A stretch of 64,000 nt of DNA from Ctena decussata (lineage: Eukaryota > Mollusca > Bivalvia > Lucinida > Lucinidae), in contig OZ022499.1 of NCBI GenBank assembly GCA_963989385.1, forward strand, positions 52,813,757-52,877,756, written 5' to 3'. Both the position numbers and the translations under genes were made by a program. Under the pieces are notes generated by a model that had not been told where the DNA came from, did not search any database, and was given only the letters and a program-made list of their open reading frames with translations. How positions within the stretch are numbered: the first letter of the stretch is position 1; each line of letters opens with the position of its first letter. Of this stretch, positions 56,601 to 64,000 are shown piece by piece.

Positions 56601-58750
56601 ACGGACACGATTTGTGACAGACAGACGGACAGACGCCCGGGGAAACAATATGTCTCCCGACCCTAAAGGGGGGAGACATAAATATATAAACATGATAAAG
56701 TTTTATTTTTCTTAGTTATGACACTGATACTTGGGCAAACTAATCTGTCTTACTGATATGAGTATCCGCTTTCTAAAACACACATGTATGCATAAGGTAA
56801 TTTCATTTATTGTTTTCACTCAGTTTGCAACAAACAACATTTGTTGTGGATTTTATTCTAAGAACTATCCGGGCAAGGTTGATTTAATAAGACAACATGT
56901 TTAAAACATGTTGTCATATTAAATCAACCTTGCCAGTTTTTGTGACAGAATACATAAAAAATATAAAATAAAATGCTAGCTTTTACTGAGTATCTAAGTC
57001 TACTGCAATACTTACTCCAAAACAATGAGTTGATTGAATAAGCTGCCACCAGATCGAGTTTAGCCTTATCTATAGTGGAAAGCTGAAACAGAACAGAAAT
57101 TACTGTATTTACCAAAATATTTAGGAGTGTAGACCAGATCCAGATCAGACTGATATGCACTATTTTATACCTTTTTTTATTAAGGTGAATGAGTATACCT
57201 CTGTGTTAAAAGAAAACAACTTTTGTTTGGAAATCTTTGGCAGTGTGGTACTCTATTTTACCTCCAAAGTGGTGTGGTACGGTCAGTGGCAGATCCAGAG
57301 GGAGTTTGGGGGGTTCAAATGAACCCCCTTCTCAGCCTAAATTATCTTATTTTCACGGCGAATCTCATGAAAAATTGGTCAATCTGCATAATGCCTCAAT
57401 TCCACACAGACCACGAATCCCATGAATTGATAAATTTTAGAATTCGTGGAATTGTAAATTTTCTAGTCCAATTCTTGATGCTCTACGATTCAGTTACAAT
57501 ACAGGTACGATAGTGTTACGAATATTCATGGGATTCGACGGGATTCGCCTGGGATCGCAGGAATAATGTCAAGAATTCAGTACGATTAACAAGAATCCGT
57601 TGGGGAAACACTGCACGAATGTTGGGAATCAGTTACAAATCAGTTAAGAAAACACTGAATGCATGTACGAATCCAGTACGAATAAAATGAATTTGTGACT
57701 ATTCTTGGCCATCCGCAGGATTTTCTCTCAAGATAGTATAAAAAGGCCCCATTTCTAATTGTACGCACATATTAAGTATGAACCACAGGAAATCTATTGC
57801 CACCAAATGATATCTCTGGTCACCAGACACATGATGTCATAACGACGTCATACTGCGGTCAATGCGACAGTGACCTCTCATCGACGTCAATACGACGTGA
57901 TTTTGATGTAATATGGGGAGATAAACTGTGTGCAAATATGTCAAGCCACAAACTCAAGAATCCCGGAATGAGTTAAGGAATTAGGGACATAACGGACCAC
58001 GGACAAAACGGACCACGGACATAACGGACCACGCTTGGGACAAAACGGACCACGTTCAGGAGAAAAAGGGACCACTTTCAGGACAAAACGGACCACGTTT
58101 AAGATCAAAACGGACCACGTTCAGACCTTCCGTTAACCTGAGAAAGCATGTTTTATTTTAGTTGCAACACTAATAAAGAAATTTGCATGCTTAAAAGATA
58201 AAAATCTTGCCATTAAATTAATTAGAAAGTTGCGACATCCAAAAGATAGTTGAGATCATGAACAGTAGTCAAATAATTGTGAATATTTAACATTGTCTTT
58301 GGTAATTCATATACTCCTTAATCTTTTAATTGGCACCAATTAATGGTCTGGTTTGTCTTTTAGCGTGGTCCGTCTGGTCCTGAAACGTGGTCCGTTTTGT
58401 CCTGAAACGTGGTCCGTTTTGTCCTAACCGTGGTCCGTTTTGTCTGGTCCGTTTTGTCCATGGTCCGTTTTGTCCGAATACCTGAGTTAAGAATACCTAA
58501 TGAAAGCTATACATTTATAAGTTATATAAGTAAGCTTGTTAATGAGCAGTTCACGCAGGATGCCGAAAACTGGTTACACACGACAAACACATCAAAAACT
58601 AACCGTTGCATTTAGTTCATTTAGCGGCGTGTCTAACAATGGTTGGAAACGTTCTTCCACGGTTGTTAATGCGCTATCAAATGCTCCAACTTTTCCCCTT
58701 AATTCGCTTGGTATGTCAGCTTTGTCATTAGATTTTGACATGTTTTTCAT
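40905..58750 (-). CDS. C1D: C1D, nuclear exosome cofactor (Sas10/Utp3/C1D family; yeast Rrp47/Lrp1)
   Basis: Minus-strand join 58750-58604, 57082-57016, 53552-53497, 51798-51654, 41029-40905: 540 nt, 179 residues, GT-AG introns with phases 0, 1, 0, 1 that all join. Human C1D has 141. The N-terminal helix ELRGKVGAFDSALTTVEERF parallels EIHEYLSAFENSIGAVDEML. Next DKAKLDLVAAYSINSLFW matches QAKVDLVSAYTLNSMFW; YLNVCGVNPKDH matches YLATQGVNPKEH; RIRSYMNRVKEI and SKRFVKSALW match RIRVYMNRVKEI and SRFVKNALW. The tail is longer and very basic (KKRKSEGHPKAGKGGKGKKR), as expected for nuclear RNA binding. The family partners Rrp6/EXOSC10 in 3' RNA processing. An in-frame TAA lies 12 bases before the chosen ATG; a second ATG is at codon 4. 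Confidence 0.95.
41162..41383. mobile_element. Tc1/mariner-type MITE (T2)
   Basis: TA-flanked CAGTTGACTCTGGTTATCTC and GATATCGAGAGTTGACTG; lies 133 bp from the C1D exon 5 acceptor. Confidence 0.8.
43180..43990. repeat. degenerate repeats with GTTGCCATGGTAAC inside the Spy-like element
   Basis: GTTGCCATGGTAAC at 43188, 43564 and 43876, and GTTGTCATGGTAAC at about 43723. Nearby words TTTCATGTTGTTT, TTCTTCTTGCTCGAGA and TTTTTGACC recur at irregular intervals of about 150-370 bp. Confidence 0.6.
44233..44291. repeat. (GA)n microsatellite
   Basis: Uninterrupted GAGAGA over about 40 bp, then imperfect GA. Gives a false Arg/Glu-repeat frame. Confidence 0.95.
44495..44576 (-). mobile_element. tRNA-like SINE head or tRNA pseudogene
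   Basis: On the minus strand TAGCTCATTGGGTAAAG (A-box-like) and GGTTTGATTCCCG (B-box-like) are correctly spaced. Differs from the six-copy SINE family. Sits directly against the second (GA)n tract; no convincing acceptor-stem pairing seen, so probably not a working tRNA. Confidence 0.5.
44577..44651. repeat. second (GA)n microsatellite
   Basis: GAGA tract with a few C substitutions (GACAGAGAG). Only 285 bp from the first tract. Confidence 0.95.
44652..46412. other. interior of the Spy-like element, nothing coding recognised
   Basis: AT-rich with short random frames. CRE-like TGACGTCA words near 46210 and 46240. No DDE motif could be assembled. Confidence 0.4.
46419..48644. mobile_element. 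2.2-kb CAGGGTGTGCG element with perfect 6-bp duplication
   Basis: CAGGGTGTGCG at the left, CGCACACCCTG at the right, TAAACC at 46413-46418 and 48645-48650. Near the ends are GGCGAAGTT/AACTTCGCC words in both orientations. The interior contains decayed TGCGCAGGCTGGT and GACTCTGAT motifs akin to the P/Q cores. Non-autonomous. Confidence 0.85.
49135..50375. mobile_element. 1.24-kb hAT-like element with perfect 8-bp duplication
   Basis: CAGGGCTCGGGAAA at the left and TTTCCCGAGCCCTG-type at the right; AACCAAAC at 49127-49134 and 50376-50383. The uninterrupted unit reads AGCAACCAAACTGCTGG nearby (about 42550). Subterminal GGTCCCA/TGGGACC words; no transposase. Confidence 0.88.
51200..51404. mobile_element. 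CAGTGCTCCAGATAAG-family MITE between long direct repeats
   Basis: CAGAGCTCTAGATAAG and CTTATCTGGAGCTCTG ends, with central AACCACCTTAATGAGAC. The flanks 51162-51199 and 51405-51443 are imperfect 38-39-bp direct repeats (TTTGACC..GGTCCAGCTT). Confidence 0.8.
51654..51798 (-). CDS. C1D: C1D exon 4
   Basis: Acceptor CCCAATTTCAG before 51798; donor GTACAA after 51654 (weaker than consensus). 48 codons plus one base. DRIRSYMNRVKEIQDREKAP and ASKRFVKSALWKAAQ are the most conserved C1D stretch (human RIRVYMNRVKEI, SRFVKNALW). Confidence 0.94.
51896..52160 (-). mobile_element. tRNA-derived SINE, full length, older copy
   Basis: Duplication of about 21 bp (AACCCAAATATTGTTATCATT versus AACCCAAATACGGTTATCATT) at 51875-51895 and 52161-52181, two mismatches. 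Body more diverged than the other copies. Confidence 0.85.
52360..52720. mobile_element. relic of the 5619-6157 TTAA element
   Basis: Shares CTGCTGAGAAAACTG, CAGTGCAGCATGACGT and TGTGAAGCAGAGTTAGGAAA with the intact copy; termini lost. Confidence 0.65.
52934..53222. mobile_element. CAGTGTCTATTCTAG MITE
   Basis: CAGTGTCTATTCTAGAG faces TCCTAGAATAGACACTG, with GGGGGATGGGGGG / CCCCCCTA subterminal runs. Flanks AAATGG and ACATGG (five of six). Confidence 0.8.
53497..53552 (-). CDS. C1D: C1D exon 3 (56 nt)
   Basis: Acceptor CTATTTTAG before 53552; donor GTGAGC after 53497. TG completes ATG with the A of exon 2, then YLNVCGVNPKDHGIKQEL, matching human YLATQGVNPKEHPVKQEL. Too short for simple frame finding. 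Confidence 0.94.
54157..54373. mobile_element. MITE with ATTCTAACGCACTT termini (W2)
   Basis: ATTCTAACGCACTTAC and AAGTGCATTAGAAT. Directly after it, 54385-54540 holds a foldback (GACAATTT/AAATTGTC, GGTAAATTGTC, GTTTTACGG arms). Confidence 0.65.
54802..56680 (-). mobile_element. HINE-like element with 168-bp satellite core, short copy
   Basis: Inverse of 11111-14638. 5' hairpin end at 56680 (TATGTCTCCCCCC on the minus strand, then GTCCGTCTGTCTG). The core is about nine units with GTTGATTGATATTTATATG. 3' end at 54802 with TGTTTTTTCGTAGAAAAACA and CTAG before T. Same ends but 1.88 kb, the difference being satellite copy number. In C1D intron 2. Confidence 0.87.
56872..56934. repeat. perfect-looking 63-bp palindrome
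   Basis: GGCAAGGTTGATTTAATA and TATTAAATCAACCTTGCC with AACATGTTTAAAACATGTT at the centre; one mismatch seen (CTTA/CATA). In C1D intron 2, 82 bp from exon 2. Confidence 0.85.
57016..57082 (-). CDS. C1D: C1D exon 2 (67 nt)
   Basis: Acceptor CTGTTTCAG before 57082; donor GTAAGT after 57016. LSTIDKAKLDLVAAYSINSL then FW plus one base; human LDPLEQAKVDLVSAYTLNSM FW. Confidence 0.95.
57984..58475. mobile_element. foldback-like element with tandem-repeat arms
   Basis: The left arm (57984-58133) repeats ACGGACCACG(TTCAG)GACAAA about six times. The right arm (58344-58475) is its inverse, repeating GTGGTCCGTTTTGTCC about six times, around a 210-bp unrelated centre. Near-identical TGAGTTAAG(G)AAT occurs just outside both arms (57969 and 58483), a likely target duplication. 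In C1D intron 1. Confidence 0.78.
58604..58750 (-). CDS. C1D: C1D exon 1 (first coding exon)
   Basis: ATG at 58750, in-frame TAA 12 bases upstream, donor GTTAGT after 58604; 49 codons, ends phase 0. MKNMSKSNDKADIPSELRGK, then VGAFDSALTTVEERFQPLLD; helix spacing matches human C1D. The alternative ATG at 58741 would remove three residues. Confidence 0.88.
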
Positions 58751-59172
58751 GTGAATAGATTAATTTCCTGTTTTGACAGCTCGCACATGCTGGGCACACT
58801 CGATTCGTTGAGCAAGACGTTCATCCTAAACACCGAAGCCGTCGTTCTTCTATGTTTCTAGGATATTCCTCTACTTCCCGGAGAACCGTCTTGTTAGAGG
58901 TAAAAGTTTTGTAGAAGACAGTGTAGAACACCATCTCCTAGCTTAAAACTTACATAATTTATAAAATTCGCTGTGCCCGTTGTGTGTGCATATCTCTATC
59001 TTCTATCTTCCTTTACGTCTTAACCCCTGAAGGGGCGTCAGACGGGTTCCGGCAAACCAAGTGCTGAAGGGGTTAGCTGAAACATACTTTTAAGTGAGTG
59101 TGTGCGATGAGTTTGTAAGTGTGATTAAGAGTGTTAATATAGTTCAAAGATAAAAACAGAAATCGGTGTTTA

Positions 59173-59667
59173 GGGAGAGGCATGAATCATCTGGCAGACA
59201 ACACTACTGAACTGCGCCAAGTTGGGAAGGACCGTTATGTTGGCTGGGAGGGCATCCCAACGGATGATGGTCCTAAGGAAATGTGAACCCGTTGTAGTCT
59301 GTACATATGAAAGTGGACTAATATGACTTCATTGTCTAGTGTTACGAACACGGTACTCAGACGAAGGAATGGCAACAAGGTCATATGTGACCTTGTACAT
59401 CATTACAAGAAGACTATTTATATGTCGTTGGTCTGGGGGCGCACACGGAGGTTGATGTACTTTATGTATTTTCTCACAAGTCAGCATGAAATGCACTATG
59501 TATTCAGATTCCTGTCCACAAAGCGGGCACAGGCTACTCACATCGTGCTGGTTGAATTTAGCTTTGTATTTTTGCAGAATATACATGCAGGTACCACTGA
59601 TCAACTTGACATGTATGTTTGCTTTATATACCGAAACCATGTCACTTCCAGCGGACAACGACACCAC
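59173..59667 (-). pseudogene. C-terminal fragment of non-LTR retrotransposon protein, probably chimeric
   Basis: Minus strand, one frame with one internal TGA. The first part, KYKAKFNQHDVSSLCPLCGQ with HFMLTC, is the CPLC...HFxxxC zinc-finger-like motif found C-terminal in some non-LTR elements. Then MMYKVTYDLVAIPSSEYRVR, LRTIIRWDALPANITVLPNL and FSSVVCQMIHASP followed by a stop form a reverse-transcriptase tail. In known families these tails belong to different element types, so two fragments may be joined near 59450-59480. Upstream of C1D. Confidence 0.75.
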
Positions 59668-59829
59668 AGCAGCGCCACAACGAACGTTGGTGTGTCAAAG
59701 CTCAGAGAGGCGTTGCAACGACGGCGTTCAAGTAGAAACAACGGTATTTACAAATTTTTATGTTAAACATAGATGTACCGGTGCTGGCATGCATACGTGC
59801 GTGCGTGTGTGTTTGTTTTTAGAGCCGAT

Positions 59830-60810
59830 ATAGATCCTGGTCCGATTGATTAGAATAAGACCAGCCAAGGACATCAGTCAATTACACAACAATGACTGTC
59901 CATGGATCCCTGGAAGCATGACCAGACTGCAAGGTTTTAAAATTGTTAAAGTCGGTCAGGTAGGGAATCCAAAGTCGCCGCTGTTACTAAAAAATAGCAA
60001 AAACAACGGTTGCCCCAATTAAGTACATTTTGTTGTAAGTTTGCGTGGAATATAGTGGAACTTCGGGATTTAAAACTGTAAAAAAAAAAGAAAAAATTGA
60101 AAAAAATCCATAACGAAATTAGGTATCTTAAAGACCTGGATTTTTGTCATTAGTTAGTTATGTAATCCTTATCTAATCCAATAAACAGCCTCCTCTGGCT
60201 AGCATGTCTTCTCTAGACCAGTGTCTCAGCAGTTTCTTTCGGAGGCCCAAATTGGGGGAAATCAATAACAGATACCTGGCATTAGTATTCATCAATGTTT
60301 GGTGTAGAAAAACATTTTAGATACATATATTCTGGTAATGTTTACAAAATCTTTAAATTCACATCTATCATTTTTCACAATCAAAATTCATTATGAGAGA
60401 AGCCAAAAATAAAATATATACTCTGTGGAAACAAAATATTGATATTAGATAAATCCATAATTGACAAAATGCAGTCTCAAACCACAGTGTCAGTTCTTGT
60501 AAAAACAAATGAACTTTGACCAATTCACTGTTTTCAAAAGGTGTCAAAACATGTTTAATGTCATCAAATTACTCAAAACACAGGTTTGACAATCTAATTA
60601 AATTGGAGTCTTTTGGGTCTCTGAAGTGATCAAACCTTGCATATTTTTTTCTTCTTGAAATTATTGTAATGGCTAGTATATAATATTACAGAGCATTAGA
60701 CTTACTTCACAAAAATAATAAATAAATAAATAGAAAAAAAATACAAATTGTAAAAAGTAAATAAAATTTAAGAAAGTAAAATTAAAGATAACATATCATT
60801 AAAAATATAT

Positions 60811-60849
<39 letters not shown>

Positions 60850-61650
60850 AAGTTCGGCTACATTTTAATACAGAAAAAATACCAAGTTACTACATAAGCT
60901 ATATTTTTCAGTTTTGACAACTTAAGGATTGAAAATCAGACCCAGTTTCTTTACCATATTTTGAACACTTGTATTTGTTTGTGTCATATCAGGAAAATAT
61001 CAAAAGTAGTATGCATATAAACAACGGGACAGTTGTGTCCTCCGACTCAGAAGCGAACTTCAAGCCCATAAACGGCCCTGCACTTATTTCTTTCTTTCTT
61101 TCTTTCTTTCATTTTTCTGATGGTGACGTTTCACGCTAAAATGTGGCATAATGTATCTGCGAACAGAAAAATCTCAAACCAGTCAGCTAGGGACTTTGTT
61201 ATGTGCCTCTGTGTCCACACAACTACACAACAGATTTGCGAAAAGCAAAAGCTCAGATAAGCATTCGCGTATATAGGGAAGGAAATATTGCATGCATGCA
61301 TGCGTGCGTGCGGTTTCACCTTTGTACGTCAGCATTCTTGGAAGTAAAAGATTTGTACGCTTGTGAAAAGGTACCCTTGTATTGCATGAACAGGGAAGAC
61401 TCAGATCGTGCAGTCAAATCAGGGTCTACATTTTTGCATGAGTATTAACAGCATGCACATGACCTAATATCCTTTCCACATGACACAAGTCAAATATACA
61501 TGTGAATCGCGAAAAAGTATCTACTTGTGTCTTAGCTTTTCACTTAAACTCGGTATCGTCAGTTTGACTTCGACTTCCGGTTGGCTCTGATCAGACTGCA
61601 CCCTGCTTGCGCAAGCCGTAAAGTTCGGCGATGCAGTATATGTTCGTGTA
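59830..61650. other. no gene seen; poly-T tract and simple repeats
   Basis: Degenerate CAAAGTCGCCGCTGTTACTAAA at about 59960 resembles the core of the element at 24820-26805. AT-rich to 60800, a pure T tract of about 39 at 60811-60848, (TTCT)n at 61086-61110 and CATGCATGCGTGCGTG near 61290. The T tract could be the tail of a minus-strand retroposon, but no body is recognised. Confidence 0.45.
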
Positions 61651-61666
61651 GCGGGGTAGAGGGCGG

Positions 61667-61846
61667 TTGGTTGGTTGATTTGATGCTTAACGTCCACGGT
61701 AAACAACTAAGGTCATGTCGGGACGGTCAGTTAACCTAACCACACAATTCCTGGGCAGGCTTAGACCTTCTAAGCGGTTAACCAGTACTAAGTGCACATA
61801 CTTTCGCCAGTAACTGACAACTGCCCTTCTTGAATCAGCGGAAGGA
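61667..61846 (-). mobile_element. tRNA-derived SINE, 5'-truncated
   Basis: Perfect 14-bp duplication GGGGTAGAGGGCGG at 61653-61666 and 61847-61860. Tail GGTTGGTTGGTTGATT; the tRNA head and part of the body are missing. Confidence 0.92.
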
Positions 61847-61860
61847 GGGGTAGAGGGCGG

Positions 61861-62519
61861 AGTGGTAGACTAAATCGGGTGTGTCTAGAGACGGGGGTGG
61901 CGATTTGGGTGGTAGATTAAATAAGGAGATGTGTGTTTGGGTCGACGGGTAGGAGTCTGGATGGTAGACTTATTGAGGGGAGGGGGTGGGTTGTGTGGGG
62001 AAGATAATTTTTTTATTTATTTATTTAGAGTGGGGGAGGTGGTGGGTGGGGGTAAGAACGAGGAATAGACTGATTAAGGGGAGCTGTAAAAGTTTGAGAA
62101 GTTCACGGTTTGTTCCTTTTTTCCTTATATTTATTTAACTTTCCAGTTTTAACGCAACATTGGTAATAACGTTTTGGAACTTTAAAACTTTATTACCCAC
62201 TGCGGAAAGCGAAAATATTTGCGCTAAATTAACGCCAGTGAATATCACTACGTCGCATTGACGCTGATATGACGTCGTTTAGATGTTGTTTGCCGGTGGC
62301 GATAGAATGATGAAACACTGAAGACCTTGTCCAGTGTGAATTAACGCGGTGTAATCAATTTCAAATCGAGACAAAATTATCTGGATGACAAGCTTGTTGT
62401 CACGCTGACTGATTTCGCTCGCGCAGAGCATGTGTTAGAATACTAACCCCACCCGTACACAAAACTATTTATAGCAACCACTTTATATGGTATTAAAAGG
62501 CGTTTCCAACCTGTCCGAT

Positions 62520-62550
<31 letters not shown>

Positions 62551-62757
62551 ATTATTATTTTCCAAAATTACACATGAAACAAATGACATAAACTGACAGT
62601 TTTACCTTCGTATTTCAAGCTTAGATATAAATGATCCCCATTTTTTTAAAGGTTGTCTCCACCACACCTTAAACGTTCCAATACATAACAACTTTTATGG
62701 ATATCTAGCGGGTAGAATTACAGGAAGTACTTTAATGTTCCCATTCAGAGTTACATA
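61861..62757. other. no gene seen; G-rich repeats then unassigned sequence
   Basis: GGTAGACT(T/A)A(A/T)... words repeat at 61868-62070 (degenerate G-rich minisatellite). A T tract at 62523-62551. Confidence 0.4.
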
Positions 62758-62963
62758 CAGTCAACTCCCGATGTCTCGAGGTCGAACTTTGGCCCAAACC
62801 ACCGATATCTCGAAGCAATTTTTCTGGTACCAGAATAATTACTCCGAGACCTCAGTAGTTTGAGACAACCCGGATTCGAAATGCAAATAAGAATAAGAAA
62901 TAAATTCTTTGATATAGGAAGACACTTTGAGGTATCAGTGTTCGAGACACAGGGTGTCGACTG
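62758..62963. mobile_element. Tc1/mariner-type MITE (T3)
   Basis: TA-flanked CAGTCAACTCCCGATGTCTC and GTGTCGACTG; same inner arms as 21540-21755. Confidence 0.78.
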
Positions 62964-63428
62964 TACATGGTGATTTCAAATGCTAGAACAAATCTCAAAC
63001 TGCCATTTTCAGAACTGAAATTGTTAGAGATGAACCAAGGGAAAAATGAGGATCATTCATTACAGTAATAATATTTCACACATATTTGCAAGTTTGCACA
63101 CATATACATACACCTACGTATAAATGACTGGTGTTGTCCAAGAAAGGGACCCTTAGAATCTTAATAACACACTGAAAAAGACATATCCGGGTCTGCACAT
63201 CCGCGCGAGCTAGTCTAGGCTCCCTATCTTCCTCTGTCTCAATTCTCTCATGTTTTTAAAAACATACGAAAAGGGTAATCCCGATCAGCTCGCGGGAATG
63301 TGCAGGTGCTATACAAATCCTAAGGTAAGGTATCCATTCACACACCCACGAGAATCGTTTTTTGACCTGAAAAGTCGTACAACAGGAAACAATACTCGCT
63401 GATCCCAACTTCTATAAATAAACATTAA

Positions 63429-63888
63429 CAGGGTGCCCACTGGTCAAGGAAATCAGGGGAAATTTTCTTCAGGGTCAAGGAAAGCCAGGGAAATATGAAT
63501 TTTCTTCAAGATCAGGGAAAAATCTGAGAATTTTGAAAATTGGTCAGAGAAATCCTAAAATGCTAAAAAGCCAGGAAAAAGTCAGGCAATTTCATATATT
63601 TTGGACTAAAAGCAAGGAGGAAAATTTTTGATGGTTAGAATGTTTGATGATAGTTCTGTGCTGAGCTCCCCCACAAATATCTCTCCGAAACAATTGGTTT
63701 ACGCCAGTATGTATTGTTGCAAAGCTTTGAAATATATCAGGATCCCAAAAACGGGTACTGCAAGCGTAACCTTAGGGCCGAAGTGGAAGTTATGACAGTT
63801 TACTTTTTGGTCAGGGAGAAAGGAATTAGGTCAGGGAAGGTTACGGAAATTCTAGAAATTTCATTTTCAGTGAAGAGTGGGCACCCTG
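63429..63888. mobile_element. CAGGGTGCCCAC...GTGGGCACCCTG transposon
   Basis: Twelve-bp inverted ends; interior rich in GTCAGGGAAA / GGAAATC words. The 6-bp flanks CATTAA/AAATAA match only four of six, so the duplication is uncertain. The 85-codon frame at 63714-63971 runs out through the right end and is not a gene. Confidence 0.72.
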
Positions 63889-64000
63889 AAATAAAAATGC
63901 GAAACCGCGGACGAATGTTCCATTGCAAATTAGTACCTGTGAAAATAAGTACAGTTACACACTCTTGGTAATTCCTGTATCACTTCTAAAGGATAGACTG

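Noticed and set aside
59323..59833. 147- and 115-codon plus-strand frames
   Set aside because: They are antisense shadows of the retrotransposon fragment on the minus strand.
63714..63971. 85-codon plus-strand frame near the window end
   Set aside because: Starts inside and runs out of the CAGGGTGCCCAC transposon; no family resemblance.

Overview
This is a eukaryotic, AT-rich, intron-rich and very repeat-rich window. Intron sizes, the SINE type, the satellite-bearing elements and two decayed non-LTR reverse-transcriptase tails all suggest a bivalve mollusc; the species cannot be fixed from the sequence. Two conserved protein genes can be assembled exon by exon with matching splice phases, and they face each other tail to tail. 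Nearly everything else that can be read is mobile or repetitive DNA.

Gene 1 (+ strand, 1850-28550) is CFAP36/CCDC104, a ciliary protein with an ARL3-binding BART-like domain. The first coding exon(s) lie upstream of the window. Eight exons are visible: 1850-1914, 7688-7798, 9543-9757, 15363-15516, 17993-18127, 19827-19964, 24480-24650 and 28263-28550 (stop). Exons 17993-18127 and 19827-19964 are a tandem exon duplication. Gene 2 (- strand, 58750-40905) is C1D, the nuclear exosome cofactor of the Sas10/Utp3/C1D family. It is complete in five exons and 179 codons: 58604-58750, 57016-57082, 53497-53552, 51654-51798 and 40905-41029.

Introns and the 12-kb intergenic interval hold several layers of transposons. 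(1) Helentron/HINE-like elements with subterminal inverted repeats, a tandem-satellite core, and a 3' hairpin followed by CTAG/CTGG/CTTG in a T^T target: 11111-14638, 15893-16062, 24820-26805, 29161-31386, 36436-38664, 41449-50897 and 54802-56680. (2) Inside 41449-50897, a 5.9-kb element with inverted termini (43043-48989) sits exactly between AAA and TTT with no duplication, the signature of Spy transposons. It carries a 2.2-kb CAG...CTG element (46419-48644) with a perfect 6-bp duplication; a separate hAT-like element with an 8-bp duplication lies at 49135-50375. (3) A recurrent CAG...CTG class with 6-bp target duplications. (4) Six tRNA-derived SINEs, each with recognisable target duplications. 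(5) Several MITE/foldback families, including TA- and TTAA-target types.

The two genes have no evident functional link. The main biological points are the duplicated CFAP36 exon, the CFAP36 exon closely boxed in by two MITEs, and the nested transposon stack in C1D intron 4, which can be dated in relative terms and contains paralogous empty sites. No transposase, Rep/helicase or other complete mobile-element protein was found, so all DNA transposons here look non-autonomous or decayed.
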